Assembly (NCBI GenBank): GCA_011947345.1
Contig: JAAVTG010000602.1
Span: 1-64,000, forward strand
Source: Phytophthora quininea
Taxonomy: Eukaryota > Oomycota > Peronosporomycetes > Peronosporales > Peronosporaceae
DNA: 64,000 bases
Direction of reading: 5' to 3'
In this document: piece after piece, positions 44,778-56,004 of the stretch
Position numbering within the stretch: the stretch's first letter is position 1
Layout of the letters: each line of letters opens with the position of its first letter
Program-made: the position numbers and the translations under genes
The notes under the pieces: model-generated
What the model was told of the DNA's origin: nothing
Databases searched by the model: none
What the model saw: only the letters and a program-made list of their open reading frames with translations

Positions 44778-45987
44778 CCATCGTACCGCGGGAGGTGCCG
44801 CCAAGCGTCCAAGTCGAGAGCTACGGGCAGAGATGGTCTTGCTTTTTTTCTGACCAAGATCATCCCGCGGTGGGAAAGTGAGACTGAAAGCATGAGCGGA
44901 GAGATCCATACGTTGGTAAAAAGCTGGAGTTTGCGAGCATTCCAATGGCCACCTCCGTGTTGAAGGCCTTCTTTGCGACTGCTCAGGCTCGTGACCCCGA
45001 GGCAGGGCTTTGCACTGGTTTGAGACGGACCGATGGGCCGGTGGCTCCACTCGCCAGCTTTCCGCATCTCGCCAGCTGGACGGCGCATGTTGTCAGGGAG
45101 AGTTCATGTCGGATTCATGCCGTGAAAAGGCGAAAGCAGTTGCAGTGCTGGACACGAGAGCTCTTCGCCATGTGCAGCATTTCGTCGTCAAGATTGTCAA
45201 AATGGCGATTTGGAGCTGAAATCGCTATTTTCCATCTCGGCCAGCCAATGGCGTCGCAAAATGACGGAAAATATCATTTCGCCGATTAGGTGACTGAACT
45301 CGCAGCCTGGTCCGAAATTGTCCCAGCCAGAACTCCTGGCTGTCCATGCCGCTGTAGAAGACGGTGGAGCTGTTGCTCTGATGTGCCAGCTCGCCAAAGC
45401 TCTTGTGGAGTGCTGTCTCCTTCCTTTCGATACGCAGGTTGCCCACGAACGCGACAGTTCGGGATTGACGCGCACTACGATCGAGACCGTCAATTGCAGT
45501 GGTGTTTTGAAAACGAAAGTCATTGCCAACACCTGCTGCAGTTGCCATCCTGTCGAGCCCCGGTCAGAACGTGAGACCGGTAGCCGTGAGAAAAACATCG
45601 TCGCCATCCACGGGGCCCACACCGTCGCTTGGGTGGCTTGCGCTGGTGGTTTGGGGGCGGAAGTTCTTCCTTCTGAGAACGCTTTCAAACCAACTTTGGT
45701 GGCGACCACTTCCGACTTTGCCGTCTCCAGATCCGATCCATGGCGGTGGATGCATAGGCTGTGCGAGGGAATCCGAGACATCTCGAGACGCAGGTGGAGA
45801 CCGCTTCAACCCCAAGCCCGAAAGTCGCAGCGTTAAAACGTCTGGCGGCCACCCCGGTCTCGCACGGCTCCCCTCTCGAGCTTCCCCGCCCATACCCCTC
45901 CCAAATCCCCGCAGCACACACTTGTCGGAAGTCGTCCGATTGGTTTGACCCAAGTTTACTCCGCCACAAGCAGAAGGGCCCAGCAGC
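44778..45987. other. No supported gene
   Basis: 1.2 kb between the vWA gene and the phosphodiesterase. Several frames of 70-210 codons exist on both strands but none has a known motif or convincing splice structure. The last part should contain the phosphodiesterase promoter. Confidence 0.45.
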
Positions 45988-48900
45988 ATGACCTCCACGC
46001 CCAGTAACGGCGCGGCACTCGGCCGGGACTCGAGGATGGCCCGGTCGGCGCAAGCCGTGGCGACCCGCGTCTCCCATAGCGTCCGTAGTGCATCGGGTTC
46101 GATCGACGACGCGCGGAGACAACGCGCTCGGAAACGGTGGCACCTCATCCGGACCCACGTTCGAGTCACCCGACGGTGCGTGCTTACTAGTCCGTTCATC
46201 GATGGCATCAGGTATCACTAACCGGGGCCTTCTGTGGCATTAGGCTGTCAAGAGAGCTCGCGTCGAAGCTCGGTCGACGCTTCACGTTGGCGCAGCAAAC
46301 TCTAGCGGACATGTGCACAACCCTCCTATCTTCTAGAAGCTCTGTACTGGAGACGCTTCTTGGGGTTCGAGCGCAGTTTCTGTCGCTTCTCAACGCTGAG
46401 CACTGTGTGCTGAGCTTTGAGATTTCGGCAGCGTCGTCGTCGTCCGGATCGAGCTCTGTGATCGAGTTTGACGGGCAGGACTTTAGGCAGGTGGTGGAGA
46501 AGCCCTCCAGGACTTCGGGCGCTGTAATAGCACGGAGAGAAGCACGGGCAGGTTCTCAACGACCGACGTTCTACTCCTCGGCGTCTGTGTGTTCCCGAGC
46601 TCACATTGAGCCTACTTCCAATGATAGACAACTTCAGGTACGCAAACGTCTCTTACCGCTTATACTGCGCATCAAATGCTGACTAGGTGTTATGACGACG
46701 CCTTAGAACTACCTGTGCCTGCCTCTTGTGGACTGCAGCGGCCGAGTCCAGGCCGTTGTCGAGATATTTAACGCCCACTATGACACCCAAGTCATTGCTG
46801 CTTGGCTAGGCGACTGCAAATCGGACAGTTCGCTGTCGTTTCGATCGTTCAAATCGACGAGTGAACCGCTCCGAGTTTTCTGCGGGTTTGTTGGAGGACT
46901 GCTGTGTGCAGCAGCTCCGATTGAGTCAATTGCCAGCGGACCAAGTGACTGTAGCGTCGATGAGTCAGTCGCAAGTCTGCGCCATCGATTATCTGGCCGA
47001 CCGAGCTGTTCGACTCCGCTCTTTCAGCTGAACTTCGTGCAACGTGCACTTGCTGTCGACGGCTGGACAGTGTACGCTCTTGATTGCGAGGAGAAGACGC
47101 TGTGGGCTCGACTTGCCAGTGGGAGCAGTCTATGGAGAAATACTTCGACGGTGCCAATGGGTCAGGGCGTCATCGGCAGATCTGCATCAACAGCAGAGCC
47201 TCTCTACGATGGCGACGTTCTTTGCATCCCGATGTTCGACCATCGTCAGGGCCATCGCGTGAACAGCGTCGCAGTATTCTTCGGTGCACCCGAGTCAAAG
47301 CCTAACACTCGCGAAGTCTTCCGACAGTGCGATGTCGAGCTCTGCAGTGCCGTCTGTCGCAACATTGGCAGCTTCTTGCACAGGATGTTGATGGAGGATG
47401 TTGCTACTCGAGCTAAAGGCAAAGCAGCAGCATTGTTAGAACTATCCAGTCTACTCTTTCGAGAGCTTGAGCGATCGCCTAAGCCCACAGCGATGGTTAT
47501 TGCTGCTGCAAAGACCATCGTCAAGAAGTCGTGGCTTCGAGTTGCTGATTGCAACGTTTACATGCGGGACCAGCTCACTCGCGAGCTGTATTCACCAGGC
47601 AACGCGACACAGGGCGAGTACCGAGTTCCGCTGTCGTCTGTTCCTGCAAACGTCACGACAGCAGCTCGCAGCGGCAACGTGGTCAATCTGCGCGACGTTA
47701 GAGTGATTTCAACGTCACGCGGTCGGAACTGCAGCAACCACCAAGCACGGCCAGTTCTTGCGGTGCCTGTGAAGGATCCTTTGTCTGGTGTCGTGTTGGC
47801 TGTGCTGGAGTTTACGGACAAACTCGCTCAAATCGACCGACCTGGCGTGGAGTTGGAAAAATTGTACTTCGATCAAGGCGACGAGGATCTGGCCTGCGGA
47901 CTTGCTCAACAGCTTGCTTCTGCCTTGAGGAACACCCAGCGATTGGACGCTGCACGAGCAGCTCAGCGCAAGACGGCTGCTTTACTGTCGCTTCGTCTTC
48001 CTGCCGCCACTGGGACGATGCCAGGCGAACATGCAGGGACCGTTTTTGCTGCAGCTGAAGCTGCTGCTTGTCGAGCTCTGCGGGCATCGCATGGTGCTCT
48101 CTTTCTGGTCGACGCGCCAAGTCGCTCGCTATTTGCTCGAGTGGGTGCTGACTGGAGAGGGTATTCGCTACCCATCGGCCAGAAGCTACAAGGCCGTGTC
48201 GCTGCGAGTGGAGCTGCTGTGCGGTTGGTTCGTGAGGCACGTGTCCACCCCGAGTTCGACCAAGACTACGACCGTGCAATCGGCCTGCAGACTTCGAGTT
48301 TGCTGTGCGTTCCTATCAAAGCTCAACCTTCCATGTCGGCGTCAATGTCTGCGTCGTCATCGTTCTGTGCCTCTGGAATTTCGTCTCGTTCGGGTCGTCG
48401 CTGCAGTAGCAGCTTCAGCACGAGCAGCAGTACTGACGAGGAAGGAGACGACCGACCGATTATCGGCGTCTTCTACGCCGTCAACAAGAACAGCACGAAC
48501 GGTGAAACCGAGGGTTTTGATGCGGAAGACGAGCAAGTGCTCCGTGCGATTTGTGTTGAACTCTCAGCGCTGGTGGAGCGTCGAGCTTGGGAGCTTGTAT
48601 TCGAGTCTCCGTCGTACGAAGACAGTGACAGCAGCGATAGCGAAGGCGAAAGCCACGTGACTCGGACGTTCCTGTCGCAGTACACTACGGCGTCACCCTC
48701 TCGGCGTCGTCGACGTCCTCGAACTCGGTCGCGTCTTCCGTCGCATGATATCGATCACGCTGCTGCCCTTGTTGCGGCAACGTCATATCACGAGGGCTGC
48801 TTCTTGAGCAGCAGTGGTGGCTGTGGGATGCTGCCTCCAATCCCAGTTAGTCTCGGACTTGGGACCGGACTCGGGACTGTACAAGCGAATCAAAGCCCTG

Positions 48901-50071
48901 TGTTGCAGTGGGGTCTGGACCCGTGGCAGTTTTCCCTGCTCAACTCATCGATCTGGCCGTGGACATGTTTGAGCTGCACGACCTGATGGACGGATTCGCA
49001 TTACCAGAAGCAACGCTGCGGCGGTTCCTCCATGGCGTTCAAGCGCAGTATCTCGATGTGCCGTACCACAACACGTATCACGCGTTCTCGACGCTGCACA
49101 TGACGTTCTTGATGCTCACGGCGCAAAGCAAGACCATGGCCATGACGTTGATTCCGTGCTCTACTACGTTGGCAGTGGGTCCGTCGACCAAAGCGCAAGC
49201 GACCGAGCGGGTCCGTCAGAAACGTTGTGGCGAACTTCTGCTCGCCCCTCGTGAGCGTCTTGCTGTGTTCGTGGCCGCTTTTTGCCACGACATGGGCCAC
49301 GACGCCCGCACCAACGACTTCCACGTTCGACGCAGCTCCAAACTCGCTCGACGGTACAATGACCACTCCGTGCTGGAAAACATGCACGCTGCTGCCTGCT
49401 TCGAGACGATGCGTCGTCCCGGTCATGACGTGTTTGCTGGGATCGAGGACGGATCAAATGAGACCGCCGGGACGCGTCGCAAGTTGCGGAAGCGAGTCAT
49501 CCGTGCAATCCTCGCGACCGACATGCACAAGCACGCGAGTATTGTGGCCAAGCTGCACGACGCTCAACTTCGAGGTCGCCAGAACGACGACGAGGCGCTA
49601 CGCGAGTTGCTGGTGGACGCAGTCGTGCACTCGGCCGACATCTCGACACCGACGCAGAGTTGCGAGCAGCATCTGCGCTGGACCACGCGACTGCTTGAAG
49701 AATTTAACGATCAACACGCAGAGGAAGTGGAACTGGGACTCACAGCCACGCCATTCATGGATGGCAGTCCCGACTCGCCTGAGTTCTCGAGGGTGAACTT
49801 GGCGTTCGTGGACTCTTGTGCGTTCCCTCTGTGGCGAGCTATGAGCGGCATGTTGGCTGGACTCGAAGGTTGTCTAGCCAACTTGGAACGCAATCGCGCC
49901 ATGTGGGCGTCTCGACTGGAGGAGACGACCAAGCAGGAAACGGAGCAGAGCGACAAGAAACTACCTGGCAGTCACTCGCAGGCCAGGGACATCCCCAACG
50001 ACCAACAAGAAGGAACCTTGGCGGTCGATAGGACTATCTATTGTACTTTATCACCAACACAACAGTTTTGA
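45988..50071 (+). CDS. Cyclic nucleotide phosphodiesterase with GAF domains
   Basis: Three exons: 45988-46175, 46244-46637 and 46707-50071, introns of 68 and 69 bp. The start MTSTPSNGAALGRD leads into a basic N-terminal region and at least two or three GAF-type regions (YLCLPLVDCSGRVQAVVEIFN, VLAVPVKDPLSGVVLAVLEF, SLLCVPIKAQ). The C-terminal class I PDE catalytic domain carries the metal motifs VPYHNTYHAFSTLH, FCHDMGHDARTNDF and VVHSADIS. A missing base in TTTTCCC near 48932 separates the GAF and PDE frames; with it the length is 1315 residues. The enzyme hydrolyses cAMP or cGMP; the GAF part probably binds cyclic nucleotide as an allosteric switch. Confidence 0.9.
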
Positions 50072-50081
50072 CCACAGCAAA

Positions 50082-50710
50082 GTTGCCTTTTCACTATACA
50101 AACTTCAAGTCTTTCGTTGAAGTGCGTCATTTCCGAATCTGCGCCGTCGAGCAGCCAAGATGTCCACGAGATGAAGCGCTCGAGTCCCAGCGAGCCAAGT
50201 GACCAGCCCAACAAGATCGAGAGCGTCGAGTGCTTCTGCCACAAGACCTTCAAGAAGCGCGGCCTGAGCCAGCACCACAACTTCTGCAGAGACAAACCCG
50301 TGCTGCCTCCCACGGGCCGACGCAGCTACAGCTTCTACCTCTTTAACGAGTAGCTCTTCAAGCACATTCTGGGCTTCCTGGGAAACCAGACGCTGACCAA
50401 GCTGCAGGCGATCACGGGAGACCGCTACTACCAGTGCCAGAGGGAACTGGACAGACTGTGCTGTCCGTGTGAGAACGACAACCCAGTGATGGTGGCGGGA
50501 CTGTGTCTGCAGTGCGAGAGGGACCAGAACCCACACTTCCAGGCTCTAGTTAGTGCAAGTGATGCCAGAGATCTCTACGGACTGACCAACTTCGCTAGGA
50601 TCCCTCGACACGAGGGCCAGTCTAGCTGGAGCGGCCAGAAGGTCTTCAGTCGAGCGGATCTGGAGCAGCGCATGGTGGAGAAATGTGGATCAAAGCTAAG
50701 GTGGTTGAAA
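50082..50710 (+). repeat. Arm of the 630-bp inverted duplication shared with 38641-39270
   Basis: Starts only 11 bp after the phosphodiesterase stop codon and covers the leader and first half of copy E. Confidence 0.8.
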
Positions 50711-51426
50711 TCCATTGCTAAGAAGGACAAGAGGGACAACGGCCTGAGGTAGAGCGTGGCTCGTATTATCCACAGCAAAGCCAAGCACGATGCTGTCGTG
50801 GCTACCCTCTCGCCAGCCTGCGCGTTTTACTTGGAATTCCAAGCGAGTGACGCCCTAAGCCGAGAGGAATACAACGTTGAAGACAGCTTTAGAGTCTCGC
50901 GGCGTTCAATTCAGGGACAGTGAAGATCCGTGCGTCAAGTTCATTGTAATTGGACTGGGCGTTGGACGAAGTTGTGAACGCCGTAGAAGAAGTCGCTTTT
51001 CTAAAGGACCACACCGACCATGCAGACAGAAGTGCTGCCGAGATGAATTTGCTGCAGAACACAGTCGATCACTCTTGCCAAAACTATGGACGGTATGGCT
51101 ATGACAGCTCCGACGACTCCGACGACTACCAGTACAACTCCAACGACTATTTGGACAAGAAGAAACAGTGCCAGCACGACGTCAAGAAAGAGTTATGTGT
51201 CGAGTACCTTAGTAGCAAGGGGATCACGCTACCGCAGAAATGGCAAGCTTGTCGACAGCGGTACGAGTGCTCCGTATCGGTTGGAGCAGACCCAAATGTG
51301 TACAAGCTCTACATTTATACTGGGCAAGGACAGCTTCGTGGTGTCGAAAACCTCTGCGGCAAGCCGATCAACCAGTGCAATGTAGTGAAACACTCATCCA
51401 TTTCGCGCAAATCGCGCCAGGAATAA
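50171..51426 (+). pseudogene. Cys-rich F-box-like/XPA-like family, copy E (nonsense-broken)
   Basis: ATG 50171 (MKRSSPSEPSDQ). The N-terminal half is almost identical to copy A but has TAG at 50351 where A has CAG (in LFNEQLFKH), and a further TAG after NGLR at 50750. A has its own TAG where E reads Q. After frame changes near 50876 and 50955 the second half is coherent: MKTALESRGVQF, VVNAVEEVAFLKDHTDH, an Asp/Tyr-rich loop, and KKELCVEYLSSKGITLPQKWQACRQRYECSVSVGAD. Its second half is not that of A, so only the front was copied or converted. Confidence 0.65.
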
Positions 51427-51537
51427 TTACTGGTACGTGTGAGCCAAGTGCTTGCCTTAGTAGTTTAGCAGACCGAGCTTCCGGATGGTCTGGTATTGCT
51501 CTAAGCATCGATCGCACTGTCAGACATGCAGACAACA

Positions 51538-52726
51538 TCAAAGCTCGTAGTACGCACCAGGGATCTCCATGAGCGCTTGCATTGCGAAACCAGCCTCCGG
51601 GTTCTTCATATTCCGCTGGAGCACGTTGTTGTACTCGACGAACTGGAAGTTGTCGAAGCGTCTGGCTGGCAGTTCGTCGTCGAACTCTTCCATCATTTCC
51701 CACGGACCGTCTCCGACGCCGACCATGATGATCGCTACAAGAAAAGCAATATGAGTCAACTTAGACGAGTAAGATCGCACCAACAGCTCAAGTTGTCCTC
51801 ACAAATGGGGTATCTCGACGCCTCGACGATGGCTTGGCGTGTTGCCTTGGGCTCGTTCACTTGTCCGTCTGCAATGATCACCAAAATGTGGTAGCCAGGA
51901 TCGGCCTTCACAGCTTTGATGGCCTCATGGATCACCGGCGCAAAACTCGTGGGCCCCCACAATCTGACCGTTGCTGCGACGCTGTTGTACCGACGAAGAA
52001 CGTCGTCAAAGCCCTGGCAGCCCTGTCCTTGGAAGAAAGGGAAAGCTCTCTCGGCTTTTGTAGTGCTGTCCCCGAAGCCAAACGCAGGGATGATGTTGTC
52101 GTCGTCGAAGGCTTCAAGCGTTCGTCCAATAGCGCTGATCACACTCTGCCAAACTCCTCGTAAGTTGTCGGCGGCATGCAACACGCAAAGACTGTTGTGG
52201 CCACCTGATAGGGATTTTGAACTGCTCCAGTTGGGTCGATGTAGTGCAGACAGCGGCCGTCGAAACTCTTCTTCCCAGTCCACTGCAGTTCATCATCAAC
52301 ATGTGAATACCCACACATTTGTTTCTCCGACACACGGTCGAAATACTCCCCACCCTGTTCGACTCGGTGAAGTCAATCTGGCATGCAACAGCACTTCGTC
52401 AACGTTTATCAACAGGACTATCCAACCACCAAGAACGCTTACCCCTAAGATGAGGTTCGACGACTCCAGACCAGCTTTCCTACAGATTCCATGATATTTG
52501 GTTAGAAAAGCTCGATGGCTAGTATAAACGCTACAGTTGTCTACCTCAAGTCGCTCTGCACTTCCTCTGCATCAACCAGCCAAAACATGGTCTTCAGTAC
52601 CCGTCCCTATCCAACGCTGTCCAAGGCTACCGACGCACCGATCGTCTCGTAGCGGTCTGGGATCGGCCGAAAAGCGTTCGCCTTCTTGACGGGCGCTGCC
52701 GCCTCCTGACTCGAAGCGCATCCCAT
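51538..52726 (-). CDS. Copine/RGLG-like von Willebrand A protein, N-myristoylated form
   Basis: Seven exons: 52726-52639, 52566-52545, 52479-52443, 52376-52353, 52282-52205, 52145-51803 and 51734-51538. All phases close and give 262 residues with no errors. It starts MGCASSQEAAAP, a good N-myristoylation/palmitoylation signal. Then RPIPDRYETIEEVQ, KAGLESSNLILGIDFTESN (intact MIDAS), SFDGRCLHYIDP, AFGFGDSTTKAERAF, GPTSFAPVIHEA, VIIADGQV, IIMVGVGDGPW and LPARRFDNFQFVEY. This is the vWA core shared by copines and plant RGLG proteins, but there are no C2 domains and no C-terminal RING, so it is a minimal membrane-attached vWA module. It is convergent with copy E. Confidence 0.88.
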
Positions 52727-52906
52727 GGCGGGAATCGTAGAATAAAGCCGGACAGACAGAATGCGATGCATTTGTGGATACGCCTATAGCTTTTACGAGG
52801 GAGGGCGCTAGGTTGTCCGTCCATACCAGAGCCCGCGCCGCAACTCCCAATTATACCGTGCTGCTGTACGTGTGGGTGTCTTTCTCAACCCCACTTTTGA
52901 CCTACT
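52727..52906. other. Short intergenic region
   Basis: Separates the vWA gene start from the Fanzor 3' end; nothing recognised. Confidence 0.4.
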
Positions 52907-54994
52907 TTATCTTCCGCGCCTGAACTCTGCTGGTCGTGACTGGCAGGCCCATTCTGCTTGGAGAAGACGTAGGATGTTGATGGCCGCGTTGACGTCGCGA
53001 TCCCAGTAGGTATTGCAGTGCTTGATTGGACAGTGTAACACGTTCCTGGTCTCCTTCATGACAACGCGGCCTTCTTCGTCTTGGTGCGGGTACGAGGCGT
53101 TCTCAAGAGGTCGGCGACAGGTAGAGCAGAGCAAACTCGTGCGGAACTCGTCGATCGTCACCACAGTCGCTCTTTTCTTCAGCGCCTTTTGGAATTCTTT
53201 GATCGGCACAGGCGGATGACCTTTCATTCCGGGGAATGGCTCCAATTGCCATACCCCACCAGCACATTTGACTTGCCACAGGCACGATCCGCTTGGCGAG
53301 CGCGTCCAGCGTCTTTTCTTTCATTCGTTTCAGGAAGAACCGCCACTTCAGGAACGAGTGGGTTCGCTGGAACTCCAGCAGGAAGTTCATGTGCTCAAAC
53401 ACGTAGTCGAGGCGAGTCAGGTAATCGTCGTAGCTGATAGTCTTGAAAGAGGGCATCAAGTCCAACGAATTTGTAGTGTAGCTCGCGTTCCTTGAGATTT
53501 TGGTGCCACGTTCGTTGCGAGTTCATACCGACTAGGTGCCGGTACTCTTTCGTATGGATTCCGACAACAGTTTGGCCTGCTCTGTGTCTGCTAGTACCAG
53601 GGCGTCTTCCTCCTTTTACGCTTCTTGCGACGGCGTCGAACAAGGTAGCTAGGGAAACCTTCTCGCGCCATTTGTCGACGCACCATTTTCTTGTTGCGGT
53701 TCCTTCGGTCGCGTACCCGGCGTCGCTCGAAAGCAGACTCGGTCAAGGGAACTCGGGCGTTGGAGACGGACGTCGTCATGCTGCGAAGTCCCGGGTCTAT
53801 ACCCACGAACATTCGCGGTTGGAAGTGCTTGCCTATCAAGTCCGCATGCTCGCCCTCATTAGCCAACTCCGCTTCTGTCTTGGGTCGCCGTAGAAGTACA
53901 ACCGCATTATATCCATTCGTAGTGACTTGACAGGCAAACGTGCGATTGACGGTCTCCAGGGCGCCGAAGTCAAAAATGCGGCGTAAGAAGTCCTCTTGAT
54001 GGTTTGGAAAGTCCGTGTCAACCATAAGGCTTGTCTCCGACACTGACAGAGGGAAATTAAATGGGTTAGCGCGTGAACGTCTGCCTTGAGGATCTTTGAG
54101 GTCATACATCCGAGCACAGAACCCATGCAACGTCGAGCCATTCACCACGACATGGATCGGAGCGAAACTCTGCGCAGTAGGCACAAGCTTGAACGAGCGG
54201 ATCTCTTGCTTCTTAGGAAAGCGACGTTGGCTTGCTAGTATTGCATCTAGCATGGCGCGCAACTTTTCCATAAAGTGGCTGACGTTGTGCTGTATGACGC
54301 CTCGTGTCGGTCGCATCCCAAGGAACTCGCGTAGCTCCTCTTCATCGGCTGCGAAGCGGCCACCATTGCGAAAGCACGCTTGATACAGATGGTTGACGGT
54401 CTAGGTCTCTTTTGGGGTCGGTATCTCTCCTTGTTCCGTTCGACAGCGGATGTACATTCAAAGCCGTGCAGAGAAATTCTCCACGACGCCGTTCTGCAAG
54501 TTAACAGCCATGTTGGATGCAACCTCGTTTAACAGGTGACTGTCGTAGCAAAAGTAAGCGGCAGCGTAAGTAGCGAAGCGTTGACGGCGACGATGATACA
54601 GCTCTAGCGTCTCGAGGTATGCCGCGTCCCTTGAGCGATTTGACCACCGTGCACGCTCCTCTTCGTCGTCTCCAACATCGTTCGCGGCTGCTCGATATGC
54701 ATGCGGCCGACGCCCACGTACGTCGAGACAAGACCACAGGAAAAACGTTGGTCCAAGGTCGGCATTGGGAGATGCTCCTTGAAGCACCGCAGAACATGGA
54801 GTCCTGCTAGATAGTCCTGCTAGATGCCATGCCTCAACTTAAAGCTGCTTGGTTGCTGCACAGGTCCTGTTCACCTCGGCGAGGAATAGCGGTTCGTTGC
54901 ATATCTGGTTGAGCTTACATGGAACGCTGGTGTAGGCGGAGTGCTCAAGCAGCTCTATCTCCTCTTCGGAGCGCTTCTTGCGCTTCCCTGTCAT
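52907..54994 (-). CDS. Fanzor (eukaryotic TnpB-type RNA-guided nuclease), frame-broken
   Basis: From ATG 54994 (MTGKRKKRSEEEIELLEHSA) through several frames to 52907. Recognisable parts in order: YAAAYFCYDSHLLNEV and NLQNGVVENFSARL (Fanzor N-terminal helices); RuvC-I FVGIDPGLRSMTT with the catalytic Asp; KERELHYKF; MNFLLEFQRTHSFLKWRFFL; RuvC-II region VLVGYGNWS followed by GMKGHPPVP; IDEFRTSLLCSTC plus HCPIKHC (four-Cys zinc finger); and RuvC-III YWDRDVNAAINIL. At least one break (CCCC near 53233) is a single missing base; others are unresolved, so it may be intact or a pseudogene. Fanzors cut DNA guided by an RNA encoded next to the gene; I did not identify the RNA. Confidence 0.82.
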
Positions 54995-55856
54995 GGAAGA
55001 AAGGGCAAAGTGACTGCTATCTGTTTTGGAAAGGAATCGCTCGAGTTAAGCAGTATGTACCGATGGTGAGCTCTGCATCAAGTAACGGGCGTGACGTCGT
55101 TGTGCTGGATAGTGGAAGAGCACGGCACAGATGACTCCTGCGGCGCTGCTGCGGCACCTTCTATTAAGTGGAGTGCCATCGCGGTGGTCCTTTCGGTTCG
55201 GCGGTCTCGTGGAAGACGCGTGCCCGAGCTGTCCGTCGATGGCATGACTGCCTCAACTGGAGCCGTGGCGTGGCAAATTCAGCGCCGCGCATGGCATCAT
55301 CATCGTGGCATGTGTCGGTCTGTGAGCGCGGCCGGGCCTACGAAGTTGGAGATCGCGAAAACGCAGTAAGAGTTCTAGAGTTCTCCCTCCCATGCAAACC
55401 GTAGCTGCACAGCCAAGCTCGCCTTGTCCGATCCACACATAGCTACAGGATATGTTGCTGAGCTTCTGGACACGACTACCAAATTCACCGCGTCAACCAG
55501 CACCCGCGTGGATCACGAACATCTCTGGCAAATCCTGCCAACTGGATCCGCCGAGCGACACTTTCACTTCCTCCGCCTGCGAGCAGAGACTCGTCTACTG
55601 ACTAAATAAAATCCGGCCCCAAGTCAATTGAGCTCCAAGGAGGCGACGGCACTGCGTACGCCACGCCACCGGCGCCTCGCGACTGCTAGCGCAGCCCATT
55701 CCCAGCGATTCAAAGGCAAATATGTGTTGGAGAAATCACCAACTGTCTTTACATGGATACATTTTGTGGGTACATTTGCAAAGTATGTTTTGCTTTCTTC
55801 AAAACACATTTTGAGATGTAGTTCATGTATAGTACGATGCGCTTCTTTTCGAGCGA
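54995..55856. other. No supported gene
   Basis: Frames of up to about 90 codons without motif. This is the 5' flank of the Fanzor gene and could hold its promoter or the left part of a larger host transposon. Confidence 0.4.
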
Positions 55857-55999
55857 GATTTCCACTTCCAGTGGAGAACCGCAATCTCCATGCTTCTAGA
55901 GCCCACCGACTAGATCGCGTCGATCGCCCCGCTCAGCTTTTTCACCATCCCGCGGTCATGCAGAAACTATCTTCGGTCGAGATTCGATTCGGTCGCCAA
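55857..55999. repeat. Left arm of an inverted repeat flanking the phosphatase gene
   Basis: About 143 bp, imperfectly inverted relative to 58041-58173. Matching blocks include gatttccac, gcaatctccatgct, gagcccacc, gatcgccccgctca, caccatcccgcgg, catgcagaaactatc, tcggtcgagattcgattcggtcgccaa. Confidence 0.8.
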
Positions 56000-56004
56000 G
56001 CTTT

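Noticed and set aside
44945..45836. Protein-like frames upstream of the phosphodiesterase
   Set aside because: Frames on both strands overlap, none has a motif or splice support, and composition is not convincing.
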